From the NCBI RefSeq assembly GCF_001680005.1, contig NC_033561.1, forward strand, positions 310,001-374,000: a stretch of 64,000 nucleotides of DNA. The letters run 5' to 3'. Both the position numbers and the translations under genes were made by a program. The stretch is from Plasmodium coatneyi (taxonomy: Eukaryota; Apicomplexa; Aconoidasida; Haemosporida; Plasmodiidae). The notes beneath the pieces were generated by a model. That model was not told the DNA's origin. It made no database searches and saw only the letters and a list, made by a program, of their open reading frames with translations. Shown piece by piece: positions 55,201 through 64,000 of this stretch (positions within the stretch are counted from its first letter, which is position 1; every line of letters begins with the position of its first letter).

Positions 55201-57725
55201 ATCTCCTTCTTTGAGGGAGAGTACATAAGGAAGCCATTCTGCATGCACAATTTCACGAGAAAGGATTCAGTAATAAATTGTGACCCTCTGTTTATTAGGG
55301 ACAATAAATCTACGTGAACGTATTTGCAAAAATTCATCTTACTTTTCAAGTACCCGATTGTGTCGTATATGAGGAGGAGCAAGTGAACTTTCTTCAAATG
55401 GTACCGCACGGTTAGGTGCCTGTATGGGTAATACGGGGGATCTCCACCGATCACACCGTTTCTAACAACACTGCCCACAAGACCACCCCCCCCTGCACCT
55501 CTGCCACCATTTCGTGATTCCCCTCCAACGTAGCTATACCAGCAATACAAAGTGTACCTACTTATGGAGGGCAAATTCACATCCAAATAATGTTTGCACA
55601 AATTTTCAAAAGATGTGTTTGAAACCTTTGACAATTTATACAAGCTTTCGATAAGTATCCCTTTTATATTTTTATTATACGCATTATTTACCCCTGTGAA
55701 TTCTTCCTGGTCATTTGTCTTGCTAATGTGTGTGTAAAAACTACCCATGTCTAGTGCCAGACACCTCTGATTTATGTAGCTAACATTGTACTTGTCGTTT
55801 TCATAAGACACTATACTTAGTGGAGAGTAAAAATTTATTTTTTCGATCAACTTTTTTATAAGATCTTTTTCATTTTCCGCGATGTGGATATTGACATTAC
55901 TGTAGTTTACGTCGAAATGAAGTCCCCGTTTTTTTTTTTCTTCCTCTTCCACTTCTTGTTCTTGAGCATGTTTCATCCCTTCCGTGTCGTCCCCTCCAGG
56001 TAGCCCCTCGAACAGGTCCCTATGAATATACGCACCATCGCTGCATGTTTCAAGCCCTGGGTGGAGTTTCCCTTTTGGAACTGCTCCTTCCTGCTTGCTC
56101 AACAAGTAGGGGAAAATATCAGGGAATGGCTGACTAGCTATTATACCCATGCAGTTACTATAATCTTCGTAGTAATTCATAAGTCTCTCATCTCTGACCA
56201 GATAAAATATGGCCTTTATTTCATCCTCCCTATAGTTAGAACAGTTGTGATTTTCTCTTTTCACTTCTGTGAGAATTTCAAGGAAAAATATATTTCCATA
56301 CTTGATGTTCATTTTTTTTTTCTTCCCTTCCTTTTGGTGCGTCTTCCCGTCTGATGCGGTGAGGGGATCGTCCTCCTGGACTGATCCCTTTTGGCAAATT
56401 TTCCCTACACATTTTAGGCTTGTCTCGTTAATTATTACTGCGCCATTTTTCGTTCCCTCCTCATCTTCCCCTTTCCTTTCTGTCCCATTCAGGTTGTTCA
56501 AAATTGCGAAGCACTCCCTTATCTTCGGTGGCTTCTTCGTATGAACATACCTAATGATATCCTTCCTCTTATTGTTAATTTCGAATGAAGCTATATGTTT
56601 TCGCTTCCCCTCGTCAAGCTTCTTTTCCTGCGTCATTTTGGTTGCTCCCTTACTGGGGATGTTTTCCCCATGTGGGTTCAAGTCGCCTTTTTCTGCTTCG
56701 TTTAGGTAGGCGCAAGCCGATTTAGCTTGGCTGCTAATCCCGTCCACATGACTGCTAACCCCGTTAACATGACTGCTAACCCCGTTAACATGACTGCTAA
56801 TCCCGTTTACATGACTGCTAACCCCGCTCACATAACTGTTAACCCCGTCCACCGGGACGCCCCCCTCCAGCGACTTCAAAAAATCCGCAAAGAGCTTCTT
56901 CGTCCTCTCCGTCAGCACATCAAACGAGGCAAAGTTCCGCTCCTTTTCAAAATCGTCAAAATTAAAAATGTCCTTCACCAAAGGGGGGTTTATCCTTTGG
57001 CACCTTTTCTTCTCCTTCATCCACAGTTTCGCAAAGGAGTCCAAATAATTGATAGGTAAATCAAAGTTCAATTCTTCCCTCCATTTTTTCCGATATTTTA
57101 CAAACTCATAGGAATAAATCTGACGATTCAATATATGTTCATGTCGTATGTCACACTCGATGTCGCATGATGTTCCTCTTCTTAAACTCGAAAAATTAAC
57201 ATTTTTCGTCTTGTCTGTAAAAAATCTTGGAGCATTCACGTCTAAGTATTTATTCCCCTGTATACATTCCACGTCGCATTTATTTTTCACATTCCATTTT
57301 TCTTCTTTATTAATATGTTCAAAATTTATTTCGCTAAAAAACTCTCTTCGAAAGAAAACATTTCTGTCAACATAAATTTCTGAACAGCCATAAATATTTT
57401 TGCTGCACAGAAAGTGGAGCATATAACTGATATGCACCTCGTACAGGTCCCAAATTCGATTTTTAAATAACTTCTTTTTGAGTAAACTGGCGAAATAATT
57501 AATTGTGTGTGGGTATAGAAAGTATATTTTTAAAAACTCTTCTGGCTCTTCGCTGTAACCATAAATACATTTTTTTTTTACCCTTTCGATGTTGTATATG
57601 CATACATTTTGCGTCTTGTCTTGTTTTTCTTTGCCATATTGTTCCTCAAAAAATTGGCATAGTTGGAGCTCGAGATTTGTGTCTAACAGGGTGAAGAAAA
57701 TTTCGTCACACACGTATGTGTTCAC
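52236..57725 (-). CDS. REV3: DNA polymerase zeta catalytic subunit
   Basis: One long minus frame, 1829 aa. It is a family B DNA polymerase that extends past DNA lesions. Polymerase motifs: A VFDFQSLYPSILIAFNICYS, B KMILNVATGYIGANFSGRM, C VVYGDTDSIF; an upstream TESFLVKLCMQNGFLMYSPS block also matches REV3. The C-terminus keeps a CxxC...C....C cluster, ICAHC then ACQYAVHCDVFF, like the CysB 4Fe-4S motif that binds the accessory subunit. The preceding CysA zinc finger is not visible. Large hydrophilic inserts interrupt the N-terminal half, including a heptapeptide repeat at 56731-56856 and an acidic insert between motif A and motif B. The open frame has no ATG near its 5' end (its first codon here is GTG), so a short upstream exon is likely: ATGTACACAT at 57753-57744 before GTAAGC is one option, with an unusually short intron. 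Confidence 0.9.
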   Translation of the reverse strand: MNTYVCDEIFFTLLDTNLELQLCQFFEEQYGKEKQDKTQNVCIYNIERVKKKCIYGYSEEPEEFLKIYFLYPHTINYFASLLKKKLFKNRIWDLYEVHISYMLHFLCSKNIYGCSEIYVDRNVFFRREFFSEINFEHINKEEKWNVKNKCDVECIQGNKYLDVNAPRFFTDKTKNVNFSSLRRGTSCDIECDIRHEHILNRQIYSYEFVKYRKKWREELNFDLPINYLDSFAKLWMKEKKRCQRINPPLVKDIFNFDDFEKERNFASFDVLTERTKKLFADFLKSLEGGVPVDGVNSYVSGVSSHVNGISSHVNGVSSHVNGVSSHVDGISSQAKSACAYLNEAEKGDLNPHGENIPSKGATKMTQEKKLDEGKRKHIASFEINNKRKDIIRYVHTKKPPKIRECFAILNNLNGTERKGEDEEGTKNGAVIINETSLKCVGKICQKGSVQEDDPLTASDGKTHQKEGKKKKMNIKYGNIFFLEILTEVKRENHNCSNYREDEIKAIFYLVRDERLMNYYEDYSNCMGIIASQPFPDIFPYLLSKQEGAVPKGKLHPGLETCSDGAYIHRDLFEGLPGGDDTEGMKHAQEQEVEEEEKKKRGLHFDVNYSNVNIHIAENEKDLIKKLIEKINFYSPLSIVSYENDKYNVSYINQRCLALDMGSFYTHISKTNDQEEFTGVNNAYNKNIKGILIESLYKLSKVSNTSFENLCKHYLDVNLPSISRYTLYCWYSYVGGESRNGGRGAGGGGLVGSVVRNGVIGGDPPYYPYRHLTVRYHLKKVHLLLLIYDTIGYLKSKMNFCKYVHVDLLSLINRGSQFITESFLVKLCMQNGFLMYSPSKKEIMEQRPILHFPLVLQPKSSINFFPLMVFDFQSLYPSILIAFNICYSTCLGTLSFRRRSDGKTSEGNQQDQQGQQKLVEISLGRSIPVEGVLEEGGVPQSRDVNWSGDLLDDLNVQRETESTDPSDNSNGASSHVEDNPDDGSIDGGVDYFQGGITSPECEPFSKELCSSSNGGPKAGDVIPPSNRPETSHPSEEKISALGENLPNCEFIRLGVRKNPPNVNNLVKKLRRDDILITSNNTVYVKKHKRKGICTILMEDLLKTRIMMKRCIQIYDKKKGKRLEERMGKLKMILNVATGYIGANFSGRMPCVDISESIICTAKNSLLYIIEYIKENYGYIKVVYGDTDSIFLLNEKNDISYTFRIAQDILKNVNGILPSPMYLDFEKIYCPSLLMTKKRYFGFAYKKENDEKPTLQLKGVESMRSDQCNLVKNVLLQVYFMFYYFRNCCYLSSCCCCCAMCRNFFPNFVCSCREFNVHRTSPCFLAETVEAILRVWGKGEHMEKDALVEVEASFGEPQTEERKNKLYDLLIGLISSDKNNAILKCINYLYKEKFAFLWDIFTHFDVSLFKMEIEKMIEQDYEKIINQTNDCCIMNPNNITKICLCVKEINAKKKCDKGKCFCNVKQAFLFFPPNGVSESGTGAVFGMKAFYSHLSINIKRVLRDLFNRIYGDKISYNNFIIYKKVKLGTYKGELEWNERKVPLPPQAVVAKKLLKMNPHLVITYKEKIPFVVTKKLKEDKIYDSVVHPSCIRGIYNCARGVPTVDTRTGERNLPGDVSPPQGNQLLRSKFPQYNQTKLKEINFDYYIQNLVIPPLKRMLDLLPYGSPNLEEIFYTTRRKYNWGKAKIGLFKKNAEKLDKSPLKRNDLSNVGGNTSEGWKRVEGGGGHGEPLLQREPFHHDTANGKVKTGDAENAKARTQIIQSYADVSRSQNMVKRLNKICAHCANSEVEALACQYAVHCDVFFKKVILQEHISKGEDTIRSLLGSPGGGK
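56731..56856 (-). repeat. Six 21-bp tandem repeats in REV3
   Basis: Six 21-base units (CTGCTAACCCCGTTAACATGA and variants on the plus strand) encode on the minus strand a GVSSHVN-type heptapeptide. Being a multiple of three, the array can vary in copy number without breaking the frame. It lies in a non-conserved linker. Confidence 0.85.
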
Positions 57726-59713
57726 AGGGACGCTTACATGTGTACATTTTACTGAGGTAGACAGATATACACATGTGTAGAAAAATGGAAGAACGCAGAT
57801 TAGTGGACAGGGTGGCTCCCTTATCAGCTTTGCATGCTGAACATGGTGAAATTTTTATTTTTTTCTTCTCAAAATTGATTACTTGATTTTTCCTCCGGGG
57901 GTATTAAAACGTAAAAGAATGGGAAGAACTGAAAGGTGTGCATAAAAAATACAACAAGTGGGTGCATTAGGGTTTTACTCACACATTTCCGCACGTGTAT
58001 TAACACCCGTACAGGTTTGCCTTTTTCTCGCGTAGGAACTTACGTCGTGCACATACAAGCAGACGCTCTGCCCGTAATGACTTAGACCTAATATTTGAAT
58101 GACACACACGTGGGGAATCTTCCTATTGTTTATTTTGCATACCTACCACGAAAAGCGGGAAACACATATATGATAAAAGGCAGCTACGATGCGTAAAAAA
58201 GGAAACGTTAAAAAGCATCTGCGCAAGTCTTTTCTGGTACGTTTCCTCTCAATATATGCTCGCGCCTGCACATATGCACATACACATGCCCATACACACA
58301 TCAGCATTTTTTAATTTTTCTCCTTTTGGGTCTTCAACATTACCAATGGGTCAAACGGAAGGAACGGCTTTCTATAAATGTAGTAAAAGAACAAAAACTT
58401 GCACACGAAGAACGCTGTCGGTTTTTCCGTTATATTCATGTTTTATGCTGTGGTTTTGAAGGATTTGAAGCAATGCAAAAGATGGCATATGGCATGCGGT
58501 TTTTGCTCACAAACACGATAAACCACGTTCATGTTGATAATTATTCCCCCCCCAAAAAAATTTATATGTTCTTATAAGTGTGCTCATTGGGTTCAGGGTC
58601 AGAGGGAGAAAAAAAAAAAAAAATGGTTTTACAAAAGGCGTAAGATATGTGAACAGCACGGTCTATTCTGAAAAAACGTGAAACTACAAGAAGCTGAACC
58701 GGAGTAGCATGAATTTTTCTGTTCGCAAATGTGTATACGCATAAATACATCTGACCATTTCTAATCCAACGACAGAAAGTGTAAATAAATATTTATGTAT
58801 GCTCCATTTCGGGGGTTGGCATTTTCCTGCCGCTTCTCTTTTTTATTGTCACCTTTTTATTTTATTTTACACTACATTCTTTTTCTTGTTCATACTTTTG
58901 CACTTCAAAAGCGCGAGAAAAGGAGTCAACCCCTGATGATAACCGAAAAAGGAACTTTTTTTTTCTTCTTAATACTAAAAGGGTACTTAAAATCAGGAAT
59001 GATAGTTTTCTTTCTTAACACATCCTTAAAATGTTAAAGTGCGAAAGGGTACTTAAAGCTTCTTCCATTTCGCTCTTTTCTGTCCGCCTTATGACCTCTA
59101 CACGTTCGCGTATCTCAAAATATGCGCACCATTTCTTTCCTTTCCTTTTTCCCATGTGCCACATAAAATGGGGAGACTTTGCCTTTCGTGAGAATTCAGT
59201 TATTTGCACCTTCTTAACATAATGTGGACGTGGAGAAAAAAAATTGGGACAGGGCACATTCATGTGGGAGAGTTATTTTTGTTTGCCATAAAAAATAACA
59301 CGCTTAATAACGGGTTAACTGTCTTATAGGAAAATTCAAACAATTGTATGTTCCCGCAAAGTGAAGATTGGGGTATAATGTCTATGCATGTGAAGTCGTG
59401 CTGTGCGCAGACAACCCCTTGAACGGTCATTTTTCGCAAAAACCAAACAAAGGAAAGGCGAACGCTTGCAAATAACTGTGAGAGGGCCAAAAAAGCGTTG
59501 CCCCAGTAAATGTTTTCTTAACATTTTGTCATTTAGCACATTGGGTAAAAAAAGACCTCTTTCGGGGGACACATATATTTCCCCTTTTACAGATACCCAT
59601 TTGGACAATTTTCACCACGTAGGCGTAAAGCAGTTTTCGCCTGAAGTTGAATGACAATGTGTAACTTTTTAAGCTAGCGAAAAATTTACTTAAACTGTTT
59701 AAACTGTGTGTGT

Positions 59714-59751
<38 letters not shown>

Positions 59752-62700
59752 CTTATATGTTGTTCATAAAATGTGCCCCTTTTTTGGCTTTTCACCTGAA
59801 CAAGCAATAATTTTTCTCTCCCACTTTGGCGGTGGCAAATTTACGTATATCCAATAGCGCTTATTAAAAAAGGAAGTACGCACGTTTGTCCCTCTTTTAC
59901 CAATCACATTGTATTTATTCGGACATAAAGCATGTGTATATCATGTGCTATAGCATGCCCACATTGGGGGTAAACACTATTTCGTAAAAAAAGTATATGA
60001 CTGAATGGTAAAGTTGTAGGCCAGCCGAACATGAATCACTTTTACGAAATAAGAATGGTACGTTCATAAGTTTATGCATATATGAATACATCCGTACAAA
60101 ATTCCTGTTATGATGCTTTGTTTTTTTCCCATGGTGTACAATAGAACAATGCGCAGAACGGTAAAATGGAATGTTAATTTGTCATGTATGAAACGTGTCC
60201 CAGATCATACTTACCAAGGAAACCTTTTTTTCTTTAAAATTGGGACACTAAAAATATTGCTAGACGGCATTAAAAAAAAAAAAAAAAAATTCCTAGCGCA
60301 AAAACCATAAATTTGGCATTATTTTGCATGGATATTTAATTTAAGCAAGAAATGGAAGAGGTGACACCGAATGGAAAAAAGATCCAAAATATAAGAAAAC
60401 CACTGAACTACGCAAAAGATTAAGCATAGAAAACTGTTAAGCCACGCAAAATGACTAAAACGTAGTTGTTGCCCTTCAAAATCTACAAAGTCCCCCAAGG
60501 AAAACCTTTTCCTTATAGGAAGAATAAAAAATCTGTATGCATGCCGCCGGCCACTCGTATTTTTTTACATTATACGCAATCCCTGGAAAAAAAAGGACGC
60601 TTGCATTTCAATTTGTTTATTCTTTTAGCTTTGTATATAATTTTGCGAATGAAAAATATGCTGTATGATTTTTTTACATAAACCCCATAAAGGGCAGAAT
60701 AAAAGTGAGTCGTTGTGCCTTCAATAAATATGTAAGCACAAAGCGCCTTTTTAGAAATGCGTACCACCCCACGTACATATAATAATATATATATATACTT
60801 GTACGTAGTATATTATATGACACGGGGTTTGTTCGTTCATTTTTACTAGCGCGCCGTTAAGTTATATTATATTTTACATATGTACCATCCGCAAGCACAA
60901 AATTTGGCATACGCGCCTGTATACAATATATTATGCAGAAAATATATATCAGTATAATACTGCATTACATGATACGCATTAAAAGCACAGGCCATATATA
61001 TATGCGGTACGTATGCATAGGTATAATTTTATGCCCCCCGAAAAATTCGTCCATCCGAAGGAGCTTCCTATTCATTCATGCACAAAGAAAAGCCCTCCGC
61101 TAAGATGAAGTAAATTTTGACGTACAAAAAATTATGAGAAATTTTAATTGAAAAAAATGAAGTAAAAAATTATACGAATGAGAAATAAGAAAAGAAAAAA
61201 AAAACTACATACAAGCATACAGTATACGTATGAATATGTTTAAATGAAAAAAAACCAGCATGAATTTAAACAAAAAAGAACTTTTACCAAATTGTACATT
61301 TGAATATATATACCTGTTTTAATCCATATATGCATACTTATATATGCTATTTTTTATAATTATTTTCATTTTACAGCTACATAACACGACATAACATTTT
61401 TTGAACTGTAAATTTTTGTTTATGTATAATATACGCAAAATTAGGTACATGTGGATGTATAAGTTATGCGTATATATATATATATAATATATATGTATGC
61501 TCATATTCTTCGCATATGCACGTTTGCGGCAAGCATACTCAATAACCTTGCGTTATATATGAACATTATTTTACCAAAGGGAAAAAAGCAATCCTGCATT
61601 TCTGTTTACAAGAATTGCGGTGTAGTGTCATTTATAAAATTGAGCTTTCTTGATTTGGTGACGTAAAACTGGACCATAATTTAAATGTATACATAAATGC
61701 GTATATATATAAGCGTGTATACGTATATAATATATATACTTTTTACACAAGCATTTATGTGATCTTACGCCACGTACGTTCACATATTGCATACATGTAT
61801 ACATGAGCGAGCTCTTCCTCGCCGTTTACTGCAAGTTGTATCGTTTTGAAGATCTTCACGAAAGAGTCAATTTTATGTGCACAAATATTATACATACGTG
61901 TATAACTGCCTTTTCCTTTTTTTTAACACTTGTTTATACATTAAAAAATTGGATTACATTTTAATTCAATTTTACACGTATGTAATAAATCAGTAGTTCC
62001 ACTACTTCACATGTTACATGTTCATGTATTTAAACATATATGCGCAAGCAAGCCAGCACATATATCATAATATATGTACATACATGCACAATTTTGTACA
62101 TATAATATATATGTATATATATACGTATATAAACATATGTGTATGTGGTGAATGTGCCTACGCCCCTTTTTTCCTGTAAAATTTTACTTTTAAAATTGAA
62201 AGTTAACAGCACTGCAAAAACGACTGCTTTGGTATTCGCCATCTGTGAAAGAATTTAAGCCTTCTTACCTCTGACGTATGTACATTGTTCTATATTCCCA
62301 TTTCCTCACGTGGAGTAGCTAAGAGGGAAGAAGAATTATAGTCAGTACTTACGCACGTTACACCTGCGCATGTAAATGTTTTTACGCATATACATGTGCA
62401 AATGTATACACGTGGTAACGATAGCCGTTCACGTAAATGACACGTTAATGTGAATTCACAAAAGAATTTAGTTGGAATAAAACGTGAATACATATACATA
62501 CGTATGTGCGTGTTTAGATTGAACGATAAGTGAGAGAGGCCAACAGGGTTTATAATTAGTGAAATTTATTTCACTCCCATATACCATCACCCTTAAGCAG
62601 TTTTTTCTTTTTTTCCCCTTTATTGTATGACATTCCCCAGCGTCGCTTCATGCCGCAATCATAATTCATCTGAATATATATATAGCTCTATTTTGAATAA

Positions 62701-63086
62701 TTGTAAAACAAAATAGAAGCCTATACAGAAATACGCACGGAGAAGTTGCAAAGCATAACTTGCATGTAAATGTTTTGTACCCTTCACTGTGTATACACAT
62801 ATATACATCCAGGCAAGTGAATAATTTTGCGGAAAAAATTGCCTCCACCTTATGTAACATATATGTACCTCCCCCCCTATTGGGATGAGTAAGTACTTCT
62901 ATGTAAGTATATATACGCAGAAGTGATTATATACTTATATAAAATTACATTTTCCCAATCACGTGTGAGGAGTTGTACTTACACACGCCATTGCATTCAA
63001 CACGCATACAAAATAGGAAAGGGAAAAAAAAACAAAACCAAATAAAATTAAAAAAAGAATATGCAATATATTAACCAATTAAAATA
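57726..63086. other. 5.3-kb gene-poor region
   Basis: This is the longest gap in the core part. Only short frames are present, for example 59015-59263 on the minus strand (basic, ending IRRTEKSEMEEALSTL...) and a 23-codon plus ORF at about 60353; none matches a known family. The region grades from moderate GC to very AT-rich after about 60780, with TA-rich tracts, and carries a 37-base T run at 59715-59751. Both flanking genes are transcribed away from it, so it is a shared upstream region. A non-coding RNA cannot be ruled out. Confidence 0.5.
59715..59751. repeat. 37-base poly-T tract
   Basis: The longest homopolymer in the window, preceded by a short GT repeat. It is likely length-polymorphic and prone to sequencing error. 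Confidence 0.9.
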
Positions 63087-64000
63087 ATGGAAAAATCATC
63101 TACCAACGAAACAATGGTTCTAACTATAAAAAATTTAAGCAAAAGTAAATGGAGTTCACTCTCCAAAAAAAAGATAGAAGAAAAATCTTGCTACTCCCCC
63201 AGAACAGAAAAATTAATAGATATAATTTCCCCCATTCTGGACTATTATGGCTATAATAAGGAGGATGTATACAACTTTATCAGTCTGTACAAATTTGACA
63301 TAGAGAAAATCCAGCAGGAATTATGTAATATTATGGAGTCCAGGGAAGAAAATGACGAAGGGCTATGGGAAACTGTCAAAAATAGGAAAAATAAAAAACC
63401 AGCCGAAAAGAATGGCAAAAAAAATAATTTCTTGCAAGGCAACTCAGGCCGAAAAGATAATAAACAAATTGGCAAAATATTTCCCAAAGGGTTAAGATTA
63501 AAGGAAAAGGATCCTCGGAAAAGTAAAGCCACTATCACAGGTTCCTCCTTTGCAGTTGGCCAGTATAATAATAAACCCTTCACTTCCGGTAACCATAAAG
63601 TAACGCACTTTGTCAGCAACCGTGCAAAATATGAGAACTCATCTACACTACATGAAATTAATAAAAATATTCATGAGGAGCGGAGCTCGAAGGAAAAGGG
63701 GGACATGGACAAAGGTGCAAGAAAACTTGTGAATATAAAATCCATATCAGCAGGAGCAACCACTGCGGCAGGCAGAGGAGGACCAGACGAAGGAACAAGT
63801 TACGATGCGGCGAAAAACTCCAAAGGGGGTACCAAAAAAAAGGGAACGCTTAAATCGGAAGAAGAAAAAAAAAAAGGCATAAATGAATCCTACGATGAGG
63901 ATTTCATGAATAATAATTCCCTAGAAGAAAGGGATACAAATAGGAGAAAAAAAAATATAATTAAAGAACCAGACGGTGTTGTGGATGAAGAGCATTTTGC
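63087..64000 (+). CDS. Protein with UBA/CUE-like N-terminus (partial, runs off window)
   Basis: An ATG in the A-rich Plasmodium start context (AAAATAATGG) opens a frame of 304 codons that is still open at the window edge. Residues ~40-85 (KLIDIISPILDYYGYNKEDV then FISLYKFDIEKIQQELC) have the pattern of a three-helix UBA/CUE-like module, next to a conserved-looking LWETVKNRKNKK. The rest is low-complexity, basic and hydrophilic (Lys, Asn, Gly, Ser, Glu), as in RNA-binding or scaffold proteins such as the GIP1-N and Def1 types. No RNA-recognition motif is seen in the visible part. Function unknown. Confidence 0.75.
   Translation, partial: MEKSSTNETMVLTIKNLSKSKWSSLSKKKIEEKSCYSPRTEKLIDIISPILDYYGYNKEDVYNFISLYKFDIEKIQQELCNIMESREENDEGLWETVKNRKNKKPAEKNGKKNNFLQGNSGRKDNKQIGKIFPKGLRLKEKDPRKSKATITGSSFAVGQYNNKPFTSGNHKVTHFVSNRAKYENSSTLHEINKNIHEERSSKEKGDMDKGARKLVNIKSISAGATTAAGRGGPDEGTSYDAAKNSKGGTKKKGTLKSEEEKKKGINESYDEDFMNNNSLEERDTNRRKKNIIKEPDGVVDEEHF

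Noticed and set aside
1..64000. CRISPR arrays, insertion sequences, bacterial operons, riboswitches
   Set aside because: The window is eukaryotic nuclear DNA with spliced genes; no direct-repeat/spacer arrays, transposase frames or Shine-Dalgarno-linked operons were seen.

Overview
This window is nuclear DNA of a malaria parasite (Plasmodium). Its moderate GC content and long A or T homopolymers, with C/T-rich introns, point to the vivax/knowlesi/cynomolgi clade rather than the AT-rich P. falciparum group. The evidence is a PHIST/PEXEL export gene at the left side, spliced genes with GTAAGT-like donors, poly-K/N low-complexity inserts in conserved enzymes, and a gene set (pyruvate kinase II, ADP/ATP translocase, dynamin-like protein, XPB) that I recall as neighbours on P. 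falciparum chromosome 10.

Layout. Bases 1-7100 look subtelomeric: a gene-poor stretch, one two-exon PHIST gene and unresolved remnants. From about 7100 the conserved core starts: a nine-exon leucine-rich-repeat protein (+), a tiny two-exon gene resembling organellar ribosomal protein bL34 (-), a large Rab escort protein (+), a four-exon small membrane protein (-), a four-exon single-pass membrane protein (+), an 18-exon WD-repeat dynein intermediate chain of the WDR63/IC140 type (+), a three-exon ERH homologue (-), the XPB/RAD25 helicase (-, three exons), a dynamin-like GTPase (-), a long repeat-type protein with a possible mitochondrial leader (+), the ADP/ATP translocase (+), a 13-exon MCMDC2-like gene (-), pyruvate kinase II (+), DNA polymerase zeta catalytic subunit REV3 (-), a 5.3-kb gene-poor stretch, and the 5' part of a gene with a UBA/CUE-like N-terminus running off the right edge.

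The genes do not form one pathway, and as expected for Plasmodium each is its own transcription unit. Some themes recur: DNA repair, recombination and transcription (XPB, REV3, MCMDC2, ERH), membrane traffic and organelle division (REP, dynamin), mitochondrion and apicoplast (ADP/ATP carrier, PyKII, candidate bL34, the repeat protein), and the male-gamete axoneme (WDR63-like chain).

The most useful results are genes that only appear when short exons are joined by hand: the divergent MCM-fold protein, the IC140-like dynein chain, ERH, the bL34-like gene and the four-exon membrane protein. Exon boundaries were chosen by splice consensus, reading phase and family similarity, all by eye. No alignment or transcript data were available.
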